A stretch of DNA of 64,000 nt from Aphanomyces cochlioides. Its lineage: Eukaryota > Oomycota > Saprolegniomycetes > Saprolegniales > Verrucalvaceae. A model generated the notes under the pieces. The model was not told where the DNA came from and did not search any database. It worked only from the letters and a program-made list of their open reading frames with translations. Below are positions 20,182-29,434 of the stretch, in pieces. Within the stretch, counting starts at the first letter, position 1; each line of letters starts with the position of its first letter. Location: NCBI GenBank assembly GCA_019828595.1, contig JAHQRK010000012.1, positions 1,364,001 to 1,428,000 on the forward strand, read 5' to 3'. The position numbers were made by a program, and so were the translations under genes.

Positions 20182-21194
20182 GACAACCCATCCGACGGCA
20201 CCACCAGACTTGTCCAGGCTGTCACTAAGTTATACCGTAATTTACGACCGATATTAATTTTATCAATTCAACGAGGATATTGAATTTCAAGGGTAATATC
20301 ATTATCACGCTAACTTCCCTTGTTAATCATCTACCTAGACTCTATTCTTGTCATGCTATAGACCTTAAGAACTATATATCAAGCACTAACCTATCAGAAT
20401 AACTGGAAAACCAGGGACAGCTTGAAAACTTTGAAATGTGTGAGGCGCAACTTTGATGGGATTGACTGGAAGGCGATAGGTATGAATGTGCAGCGCAAGT
20501 CAGAGCGATTCTTTGTAGTTGGCAGAGCGTTGCTAAGGGAGAAGAGTTAGTGTCGAGTGCATTTTAAGCGTTGGTGGAGATAGTTTCTCGGATGCTAGCA
20601 ATTTGTTGCTGGAAAGTTTCCATCGAGTTGATATGAAATGTACGTCACCTGTCGTGCTCGCATCTCTTTGAAATCTTTCAAATTCTCAGCTTATCATGGT
20701 CGAGCGTACAGTCATCTCTTTATCAAAGGACACTAAAACTTGCATTTCCTCCATGCACTACACTCACACAACGCTTATCCTGGTCGAGAAAGCCTTGAAA
20801 GTATCGTCCTGGTCGAGCTCTCAGGGATAGTTCAAGCTATTTCTCTCGTTCTCCTCTGTCAATCAAGCTAGCTAAAGCTCTTCCTTCAGCGTCGTTTCTT
20901 GCCGAAACCATCGCAAATTCCGATTGATTAATAGCGAAGCTATTATGCATGAAACTTCGAGACTAAAGTAAACTTCAAGATTTATAAATTTTCACAGGGA
21001 CAACAGGTTTAGTTACAGTGTAACTCACGACATTGCTGACACGAGAAGTAACTCCTGCTGTTGGACAACAAATCGACGTCCACCTGTCTTGTCAGCCTCT
21101 GCATTGTCTCTTTCTCAAGCTCATTCCTCTTTCCGTGTGAAGACAACGTATCATCCAACGTATTCCTCGCTTTGGTGTGTCCAGTCGACTCGAA
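20182..21194. other. Intergenic region between the two HSF genes
   Basis: About 1 kb without a recognisable gene. An ORF starting at 21061 is the upstream in-frame extension of HSF gene 2, and its composition is not protein-like. A GCTCATTCCTCTTTCC pyrimidine stretch at about 21118-21133 is a second candidate initiator. Confidence 0.4.
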
Positions 21195-21210
21195 CTCATT
21201 CCCATTTTCG
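21195..21210 (+). promoter_or_regulatory. Oomycete-type initiator plus flanking promoter region
   Basis: CTCATTCCCATTTTCG matches the oomycete INR pattern (YTCATTYY) immediately followed by the flanking CAWTTT element. It lies 18 bases before the ATG of HSF gene 2. Spacing and order match the known oomycete core promoter. It supports the ATG at 21229 over the upstream in-frame ATG at 21061. Confidence 0.6.
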
Positions 21211-21228
21211 CCCTCTGACGTCCACAAC

Positions 21229-21762
21229 ATGGCCAAACACATTCCAGCGTTCGTGAAGAAGCTCTACTTCATGCTTGAGAAGACGGCAGCGATGGCTGGC
21301 TCGCCCATTCAATGGGCCAACGACGGCATGAGCTTTTATATCTATTCGCACTACGACTTGGCGCTCAACGTCCTCCCCAAGTTGTTCCACGACACCAAAC
21401 TCGCCTCGTTCGAGCGACAGCTCCACCACTTTGGCTTCCACAAACTCCGTGGATCGCCCGACGAGTACAGCCACATTAACTTCCAGCGAGGCAACTTTGC
21501 CGGCCTGAAGCACATCCAGCCCCGCCGACGGAAGAACGAACTCTCGGCGTCAAGCCGCGTCGTTGTCGAAGACATTGACGCCATGATGGCTGACATTCAG
21601 CGCAAGCTCCTCTCCGCCCAACGCGCGTCCAACGATGTCGCGCAGTTCCTCGACTGTTTTGTCGACAACGAGTCATACTACACCCAACTCTCGACACAAC
21701 GAGAGCTCCAAACGCTCGAAGACATCATGTGGAGTCCGCAAGTTATCTACATCACCGCCTAA
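21229..21762 (+). CDS. HSF-type DNA-binding domain protein 2
   Basis: A single-exon gene of about 177 residues starting MAKHIPAFVKKLYFMLE. The HSF winged helix spans residues about 7-100: WANDGMSFYIYSHYDLALNVLPKLFHDTKLASFERQLHHFGFHKL, then HINFQRGNF. A short coil-forming helix follows (VVVEDIDAMMADIQRKLLSAQ), and the protein ends DIMWSPQVIYITA. It is paralogous to the gene at 19585 and similar in layout. It lacks a long HR-A/B array and any obvious activation domain, so it may act as a small modulator or repressor (inference). A core promoter element lies directly upstream. Confidence 0.88.
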   Translation: MAKHIPAFVKKLYFMLEKTAAMAGSPIQWANDGMSFYIYSHYDLALNVLPKLFHDTKLASFERQLHHFGFHKLRGSPDEYSHINFQRGNFAGLKHIQPRRRKNELSASSRVVVEDIDAMMADIQRKLLSAQRASNDVAQFLDCFVDNESYYTQLSTQRELQTLEDIMWSPQVIYITA

Positions 21763-21847
21763 ACTTATTTAATTTATCCTAAAGTCTTATCCTCATTATC
21801 ATCTTCTCTGCTAGCGAGCCATTCAACTTGTCCAAGTCAAACCGCTC

Positions 21848-22016
21848 CTGCCTTACAGGAGCATGTTGCCGCGGTGTAGGGCTACGGGGGGGGGGCTAAA
21901 GGTGGGGGGGCTGCTGGGGGGGCGCTGGGAGCATCGAGGCCGGGGGGCTAAAGGGGCAGCTTGTTCATTAAGCTTTCAAGCTTGGCTGCCTTACAGGAGA
22001 CTGCCGCCGTGGTGTA
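21848..22016. repeat. G-rich repeat copy 2 flanked by 31-bp direct repeats
   Basis: The inverted copy of the C-rich repeat occupies 21881-21960. It is bracketed by two direct repeats, CTGCCTTACAGGAG plus GCCGNGGTGTA, at 21848-21878 and 21986-22016, which differ at a few positions. The direct-repeat/G-rich/direct-repeat layout suggests an insertion or a local duplication. It lies just downstream of HSF gene 2. Confidence 0.65.
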
Positions 22017-22648
22017 CTTGATTTTTCACATCAATGTCGGATCGCGAAAATCGACAACGAAAGCAGTTACCTTATATAAGTACTGTATCGGTCTTCCACT
22101 GAACAATACGAAGAGATAGAAAGAAGTAAACTCTCGGGATTCAAAGAGAAATGCAAGAATACATTATCTAGATATGCAAGTACGCTTTAAATATATGGAA
22201 TTCAAGGCAATGATGTAAAGTAAAACAGGGTTTTCAAAGTCTAACGTATATACTGTACTGAATTAAGGTATTCACAAAAGACAACAGTGAACATTGCATT
22301 ATTATAATAGAGAGATTTCGCAAATGGCCTTGTCACGAAAAATCTCACGAAAAATATAATGTTTTACAGGATATTGTTAAAAGTGATATTTTCATGACTT
22401 TTTAGTTGTGATTTTCTCACGAAAGTCCTCGTTTTCATGACCATGAAAACTCAAGAGAAAACCTCTAGAAATGGAATACCTCAAAATATGATAAGAATAT
22501 TTATTATTCCATGCAATGCACCTGACACAATCTATTTTCATACGTGATGCTGCATGAATGGATGGATATGCATCTCTCTAATAACGTTCTGATGAATTGT
22601 CGTCGCCAGGTGGTGACTTTGACCTCTTGACAAGGGGAATCTACCACC
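22017..22648. other. AT-rich intergenic region
   Basis: No gene. Around 22318-22460 short motifs such as CACGAAAATCTC, CTCACGAAA and TTTTCATGA recur in both orientations, which may be remnants of a small inverted-repeat element. The 3' UTR of the minus-strand MBOAT gene should be at the right end. Confidence 0.35.
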
Positions 22649-24541
22649 TCATCTCTCTTTGGCTTTGGATTTCTTTGGCGCCGCGGCTTGGAAATAAACG
22701 AGGAGGAGCACGGGGACAAGATGGGGGAGAAAATAAAAGCCCGACCAAATTGTATAGCATCTCGTCATATTTTGCAGCACAAACGAGACACCAATGTATT
22801 GCATCATGATCCACGTCACAAAGATCCCTACAAGTTGCCCCCTTCAGCTAGAAAATGTAAGAAGAGATTTACCGCCTAGATCGTAGAAAATAGCGAGGGA
22901 ATGGGCCTTGGTGCGATCGCCATGCTCGAAAAAAATCGCATAAGGATGGGCATGGCGGTCATCGACGTAATGGAAGAAGGGGCGAATTTGCCGACGAATA
23001 TCTAAGAGCAATGGTGAGCTAGAAAGAGAAGATAGGACCTACGTTTGCCTACTTCGATGTACAAAGCGCCCATGATAAAGAATTGATAATATCCTGGAAG
23101 AAAGCCATGCCACAATGCGCTCACCACAAAGGTGTACAAAGTTGACAGCGTAGTCGGCTTGCCATTGTGAAGTCCCAAGCGTTGATAAACGTCTACAAGT
23201 CAAGCATTAGATCGCCCCTTTGATAGAGGACGAGTGTACAAGCATTGAGCCACGCGGAGACGCGCATGTTCCAATTGTTGATCGCGACGCGGAAATTCGT
23301 GGGAAATTCAACAAGGTGTAGGTTGTTATTCCGTAGCCCAGTCCTAGCCATAAGTTTGTTCACAGGAGCAAAAGAAGAGAGTGTTACCAGTCGTTCGAGA
23401 CGATATTAAAGCCGTAGCCTGCTAAAGTCCCTGCCATTTCGCCCAATTGCCACACCAAATACTACAAGTCGCAACGAGTTGAGCATGAAAAAGTTCTCCA
23501 AAGACGAAGTACAAATCGGCATCGGAAGAGCATGACAGCGACGCATTGGCACACCAAGCGGATAAATGTCGGTTGCGTCGGGTAAAACAACGCGGGGTTG
23601 TCCACAATCGACGTGGAGAAATACATCTCTGACGCCAAGTGACCTGCCGCGATTGTCTACATGCAGATGTCAGTCGTGGAAGTCAGGGAGAAAATGCGTA
23701 CCAGCGTGAGCAAGAGGTTGCGAAGATGGCTAGTCAATGGAGCAGCGCGGCGGACTTGAATCCACTCGATATACTCGTGGAATTCAAAGACAGGTCCAGC
23801 TAAAAACGTTGGAAACATGTAGATGTAGCCTAGCAAAAACAATATCACAAGTTTCAAATGTCCATCGTCATTGACAATGTCGTACCAAGCAGTGCAAGCA
23901 ACGACGGCTTATCCACGACTTGGTTGCGCAGCATTGTCGTTGTTTTCTTGTAGCTAGGAAGCCCGCCGTCACTGTAGCTGATGGCCAAACCGACGAGCTT
24001 GAGCGTCAAGACCATGTGCGCGGCGTCCCACATGATATCTTGACGGTAAAATTCACGCAGACCATTGCTACAACAATTTCAGCTTTAGAACGTCATCAAG
24101 GGCTCAATCGTACGCATAAAAGAGATGGAGAAAGACCACCACGGTGACGATTGAGCCGACGGAGGAGCTAGCCAAACCATCAAGTTAGAAAAATGAGCGC
24201 AGCTTTGTCTAGCCGTGCCGAGGAGCGACGTAGATGGTGGCAAAGGTGAACAACGTCGACGCCAACGAGTGTACAATCGCCACGTCAAAGCAAAACCAAG
24301 CGCAGATAAAGCCAAGGATGAAATTCCACAAGTGACCTACGATAGAAACAGTAAAGCTGGCCAAGAAGAGTCTCGTACGAAGAGACGGCGATGAGATCAC
24401 ATGAGTCAGTGGCGCTATACCGACGCAGGCGACAAGGGCGGCAACTACACGGACAGAGTTCGCATGAAGGCCTTGGGAAGCGGAGAAAGCATCGAGCGCA
24501 TCTCGAAAAGGAACCTCCATGCGCCGCCCGACCAGATCCAA
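22649..24541 (-). CDS. MBOAT lysophospholipid acyltransferase 1
   Basis: A multi-exon minus-strand gene with at least nine short introns (for example 24337-24378, 24168-24218, 24068-24113). It starts MDLVGRRMEV and ends SKAKER. Membrane-spanning segments recur throughout. Family motifs include MWDAAHMVLTLKLVG, YMFPTFLAGPVFEFHEY, WQLGEMAGTLAGYGF, NNWNMRVSAWL and SALWHGFLPGYY, the last with the catalytic His of MBOAT enzymes. Family members transfer acyl groups from acyl-CoA to lysophospholipids at the ER (Lands cycle). Substrate class is not decided here. The intron at 24168-24218 has a GC donor where the paralogues have GT. Two paralogues lie at 40705 and 43270. An upstream exon cannot be excluded. 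Confidence 0.85.
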
Positions 24542-24765
24542 AAGTCGAAAATGAATCTTGGATGGTGGTCAAGTGTCGATTGAGCTTTGATTGGCACAGC
24601 CTGTTCCAATGCTCGCCAAGCTCAAAGGAAGAGATTCACTCGTTCATGGAGAAGAAAGCGACGCAGGCGAAGGATAGCATGCGCTTCTAGAGTAAAGTAT
24701 ATGAGATTAATGCTAGATAGGCTAGAGATGGTCACTTTGGACTGAATTGCATGAGGATGTCGAGT

Positions 24766-25074
24766 TTAGTCCATTTCGCCGTTCATGGCCACGGCGGTTT
24801 CAGCAGCTTGGAGAGCTTCAAGACGCTCCTTGTTGCGCTTGGCAATGACGCGCGCAATGGTCTTCTTCTCATGCTCTGTCTTGGTCTCCCAGTCCGTGAT
24901 GCGCATGAGGGACCCATCTGGCTGGACGACAATTGGCCCTAAATGGTCCAAGGCCAGCGAGGCGCCACCGACCGCCACTGTATTTCCAGAGCCGTCCGCG
25001 CTGTCTGTTGATGATGGAAGCGCCAAGATTGGCTCTGGAGCTTTGTCGTTGCCGGCGTCAGTGGATGCATGCAT
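24766..25074 (-). CDS. Small conserved hypothetical protein
   Basis: Single-exon frame of 102 residues starting MHASTDAGNDK. The first half is low complexity. The second half, LDHLGPIVVQPDGSLMRI followed by TDWETKTEHEKKTIARVIAKRNKERLEAL (read as two adjacent motifs), is dense, charged and helical. It resembles a small conserved eukaryotic motif (GPIVV-x-DG-x4-RI-x-W, then KRN-x2-R) that I remember only as an uncharacterised protein type. No membrane segment or signal. It lies head to tail with the MBOAT gene on the same strand, about 225 bp upstream of it. Function unknown. Confidence 0.6.
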   Translation of the reverse strand: MHASTDAGNDKAPEPILALPSSTDSADGSGNTVAVGGASLALDHLGPIVVQPDGSLMRITDWETKTEHEKKTIARVIAKRNKERLEALQAAETAVAMNGEMD

Positions 25075-25583
25075 TGGACTTGTTGAAATTGGTTGTGGGC
25101 ATCGTGCATTTATTTAGTGTAATTCTAGAATATCCTCGAAATGACACGAACATGCAGGAGCGCTCGCACAGTATCGGTCAGCTCAGCTCGTTTCATGCAG
25201 CAGCAGGTGCTTTAAACCATCATGTTCATGGAGTTGTCCAACACGGATAGCTAAAAGATAAATCAATTTAGCCCCCGTTTGCAAAGAATAGCGCCCCAAA
25301 ATTCCCCCAAGAGCCGAAACTAGTATTGACGCCACAAGGGTTTCGAGGGAAATGCACGAGGATGCAGATAATGGGGGGGAATGAGCATCCAGCGAACAGA
25401 GGATACGCCCATGAAGATGGCACTTGATAGAATGAAGCCCTAAAGTCGACTTCACTTGAAAGAGCGTTCAATCCTCCAGATATTGACAATACAACGCCGC
25501 CACACACTTGCAGTCGATGCGCTTTGTCGTTTGGTTGGAGATGAAGTCTTTAATTAATAGGTTTACGCAATGACCGTGCGCTC
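25075..25583. other. Intergenic region
   Basis: No gene is recognised between the small hypothetical gene and the third START/FYVE gene. It should hold the promoter of the former and the 3' UTR of the latter. Confidence 0.35.
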
Positions 25584-26889
25584 TCAATGGTTTGGGTAAA
25601 CTTCAGTCTCGACGTAGGATGAAAAGTCATGTGATGCGATGGAAGTTGAGTCGTCAAACTTGGATGAGGTGGCCACTGTGTACGATGGACTTGTCGGTGG
25701 TCCTCTGGACTGAGTCGATTTGTCTATCGGTCTGCACAGTGAGCATTTTGTGCAAATGTCCGTCAAAGTTGGGTAGCCCTTTTGTTTCACCATCCATGGG
25801 CGATTGCAATTACGGCAAGTCACCTAGAAAATCCTTTAGCTAACATCATCCTTTCATAAAATTACCATGCCGCATTTCCAACAGTTCAAGCGTTTGCTCC
25901 AGGGTCGGAACTTTTTACTGCAAAGGTTGCATGCGCCAACAGAATCGAGTGGAACGAGTTCGTTGACGCTCAAAAATGGAGTGCGAGCAAGTCGGTCCTC
26001 TCGGAGAAATTGATCAATCTTCGACGTGTGGCGGCACAAATTCATCAAGGCCATTCCAGCGAAGCGGGTCTTTTGGCCCAACGAGTTGAGAAACCATTCC
26101 TTCTTGCCAACATTCACGTCGGCGTGGTTAACGTAAGTGACATCGAGATATCCAGGACGACGTGCAGACTCAAGGACGACGTATCCGGTGCCATAATCGC
26201 GCACTCGGACGAGCCCAAGCCTGTCTTCCATGTTGGGACAGCTCGCCAAGTCGATGGAAACGAGCGAGTAGATCCAGCCACGGCGAGTACCGACAGAAAA
26301 CTCGTGATGACACTGTGGACTATGTGAGATCATCAAGATTCGTCTTGGAAAATGTACCTCCAGGATGCAGTTATCGCGGTTCTGAACCAGTTTGCCACCC
26401 ATCGTCGGAGCGTAGGCACGCCAGATGATGGACACTTTTTCATGCGGCTGCTGCTTTGTCGGCTTGAGCACCGAGTACAAGACGAGGCTATCGATGGCAC
26501 GACTGATGAATCGTCTGCTGAATTCCTTGGCCTGAATTGTGGTGTCGTTCTTGAAGAGTCCGACAAACTCTTCAATCGTGGCGACAACTTCACTCGTCGC
26601 GGCGTACATGAACAGTCTTCCCCATTTCGGAACGTGTTCCAAGTCCTCTGACTTGTAAATCTTGACGTCCTTGTTATCTTCGCAGAGAGTCCAGTTGCGC
26701 TGACCGCCGTAAATGCGCGATTTGGCGTACTACAACACGCTCAGTTGGAAACATTGAAAGCAAGTCGAGACGTACTAGATCCATCGAGTTTTGAACCGCC
26801 ATCGCTCGGAGCTCTTCGAGTTCATGCGGCTCTAGGCGTGGACATTGGAAGAAGTTTTCGTGGAGTGGTTCATGCTGTGGCAGCTGCAT
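25584..26889 (-). CDS. START-like / FYVE-like zinc-finger protein 3 (intact)
   Basis: Minus-strand exons are 26889-26776, 26729-26358, 26312-25866 and 25823-25584, with introns of 46, 45 and 42 bp, giving about 390 residues. The start MQLPQHEPLHENFF corresponds to MKLPLPPNFF of paralogues 1 and 2. The START-like region has SEVVATIEEFVGLFKNDTT, VSIIWRAYAP, RRGWIYSLVSIDL and GTGYVVLESARRPGY. The FYVE-like finger is CNLC, CWKCGM-VTCRNC (an intron splits it between M and V), then CTKC. The tail is short and Ser-rich. This copy keeps all three family introns. Lipid and PI3P binding are inferred from the domains. Confidence 0.87.
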
Positions 26890-27252
26890 CTCGCTCTCAA
26901 TTCCAAAAGTGTTCTGCGTCGTCCAACGCGATTTGACAGGTGTAAGGAAAGGGTGTTGCAAACAATCAGGTGTACTTGGGTGACCAATTTCCTTCCACAA
27001 GCATTACAATCGTCCACGAACTTCCACAAAATTTCATCAGGGAACTCTTTATCACTGCAGCTTGAGCATAAAGTCCAAAATCCTTTCAGTTCTTCAGTCC
27101 ATCGTGTTTCCATTGCCGTGGCTTCAAATTTTGGCACCCAGTCCGCAGATGATCCATGTTGTCAACTGCAAAATGCACCCATCCTATAGTACAGTTACAA
27201 GATGTATCACGATGTGTCCAGATGGAAATAACCCGATGGAGGACGAATACTG
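26890..27252. other. Intergenic region before the pogo element
   Basis: It contains the upstream region of START/FYVE gene 3. Open frames here extend the first exon upstream (to 27000) without paralogue support, so they were not included in the gene. Confidence 0.35.
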
Positions 27253-27254
27253 TA

Positions 27255-28835
27255 CTGCCTCCAATAATTGGGCAACCTCCAATAAATGAGCACATTGAGT
27301 ACAACTGTCCTCCCAAAATGTATAAAGTGATAAAATCAATGAAAGGGGATATATAAATTCAAAAAGGAAACACGTATCAATTATCAATCACTAAGACTTC
27401 ATCAAGTGCATCTGCAAGCCAGTCGTTTTCGTCTTCACTCAAGTCAATTGTAGACGAGCAGTCGCGCAATCTCGACATAGCACGCCTAAATTTTGGAGCT
27501 AATGATTCATGATTGTATAAACCCAGATCTTCATCTTTGCCGACAACACACCTCGTAAAGCTCTTGATAATTGTCTCTCGACTGACTTCTTTCCATGCAT
27601 TTTCAATCCACTTTCCATACACGTGATAACTTGGAGCACGAATTCGGCCACCTCTGGTGGTGTCAAATGGACCATGCTTCTTCCAATAATCAATTTCTAT
27701 TGCAAGTACAGGTTTCACAGTCTTGAACCACCCAAAATCGGCAGGTTGTAAGTACGGCGTGAGACCACCAGGAACGACGGCATACAGACAACCACGACGG
27801 GTGAGGTAGTCCTTGACCATTGCGCTGATATGCGATCTAGCGCTGTCAAAAACAAGCAGCAGAGGTGGGCGGTGAAAACGGAAGTTGAACTCAAGGTACT
27901 CTATGAACGTTGCGGAGTTCATCTATGCATTCTCGACAGGGCAAAGCCACAAGCCGCCATGATCTTGGATATCACCATGCGTTACATCATTTGGGCGCAA
28001 CAGTATACACGGCTTCATCTTGCATCCCACGGCGTTCGCACAGAATACTGCTGTGAGTCGCACCTTTTCAAGGCCGTAGGATTTGATAGGAACGTCTCGC
28101 GCACCACGTAGATCGATTGTCATTGATTTCGTGTGATCAAAGAAGATCGCTGATTCATCGAGATTGTACACATTCTCTAAGGGCACGTGAAATTCTTCGA
28201 TCAATCGACGTACATTCAAGTAGAACGACAAAGCTCTGTCGACAATTTGGTCGTCGGTAAGAATCGGTCGTCTTGTCCCCTGGCGTAGCACAAAATTGTG
28301 CCTTTCGAGAAATTTGCAAAGCCATCCGTTGCTGCACACGAGCTTGAGTTCGAGCTCGCGGGCTAGGTCCTTTCCCCAGTCAGTAATCATTGTGCGAGTC
28401 ACGCGCATGTGGAGCGATCGTTCATACAGGATTCGTTCGAAGAGTATTTCTTCGTGTTGCTCACTGGTGAGATGTCTTCCACCGCCAGACAAGCGCTTGG
28501 CTGTGGGTGCACTGGCAATTGCCTTGAGGAACTCATTTTCTTGCGATATCCATCGTTGTACGTTGGACCGCTTCTCGCCGTACTTCCTGGCCGTTGCGGA
28601 TATGTTTCTGGAGGATTTGGCGTGGGCAACGACCTCGAGCTTCTCTTGGATGGTTCTCGCTTTCTTGGGCATTCTTGACAATGATGTAAATCACTCACAC
28701 CATTGAAACATTATACCTGTAAAAATGTATCAATCTGTACTTTCTAGAAATATTATATAATAAAGGTTTTTCCAATAGCTGGGCAGTCCAAGGTGCCCAA
28801 TTAGATTACTTGGGCTGCCCAACTATTGGAGGCAG
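27255..28835 (-). mobile_element. pogo-type transposon with 20-bp TIRs and TA duplication
   Basis: The left end CTGCCTCCAATAATTGGGCA and the inverted right end (same sequence with one substitution, A to G) are both flanked by TA (27253-27254 and 28836-28837). The 1581-bp element carries a minus-strand pogo/CENP-B-like transposase interrupted by only one nonsense codon. Additional GGGCTGCCC / GGGCACC palindromic sequence lies inside the right end. Confidence 0.85.
27377..28681 (-). pseudogene. pogo/CENP-B-like transposase with a single TAG
   Basis: One minus-strand frame from 28681 to 27377, without introns, is broken only by TAG at 27923-27925. The N-terminus is a psq-type HTH (EKLEVVAHAKSSRNISATAR, KRSNVQRWISQE). 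A CENP-B-type HTH follows (LTSEQHEEILFERI, TRTMITDWGKDLA). The DDE core has VYNLDESAIFFDHTK (first Asp), LLVFDSARSH (second Asp) and LTPYLQPADFGWFK (third Asp). The C-terminus is acidic (DLSEDENDWLADALDEVL). At the stop, family context (ENA-W/x-MN) suggests an ancestral Trp codon, so a TGG to TAG change is likely. One substitution away from a complete reading frame; activity is unknown. Confidence 0.85.
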
Positions 28836-28837
28836 TA

Positions 28838-29434
28838 CAGTAGTTGACCCGAAGTCCTCTTGCAAATTTGTTGCCATATCCATCATGAATGCAGCTCTAC
28901 GCAACGCAGAGTCTGGTCTTGGCATCGTATCCAGGTTTGCGGTAGTAATCATGCCGTGGAATTGCCTGGATTCTCAACGGGAAAGAAAAGTCGTGTCGAG
29001 TCGTGTCGTGTCCACTACAGTAGACTGTAGAGAAGATATTTTGAGATCGTGCCACAATCCTGTACAGCAATCAAGAGTCCACGACAGAGAATCCTGCTCA
29101 AGATTCGCCAACGTGCACGCTGGATTCCCCACAAGAGAGGAAATAGCTCGAGTCAGATCGGATCGCTTTGAAATCGGACTTGACCAAGTAATCTACCGGT
29201 AGGGTCCACGACAGAGAATCCTGTTCAAGATTCTCTCTTGTGCACCCTTGATTAGTACTCCATATGTCTGGAGGACTTTGAACTTCTGAGGTACGCGACG
29301 CTGACAGTTGGGATTTTCGAACCTCCGTTGTTTTTTGTCATCATGTTGAGTAAAAGGTCGGATTGCCAAGACGTAGTAGATACGTTTTTGAATTTTCATT
29401 TCTTTGGTCGTCACACACATTTCTCTGGTCCAAT
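28838..29434. other. Intergenic region with 30-bp direct repeats
   Basis: No gene. A 30-bp sequence beginning GTCCACGACAGAGAATCCTG occurs at 29077-29106 and again at 29204-29233 with one mismatch. A GTCGTGTCGAGTCGTGTCGTGTC microrepeat-like tract lies near 28990-29012. Confidence 0.5.
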
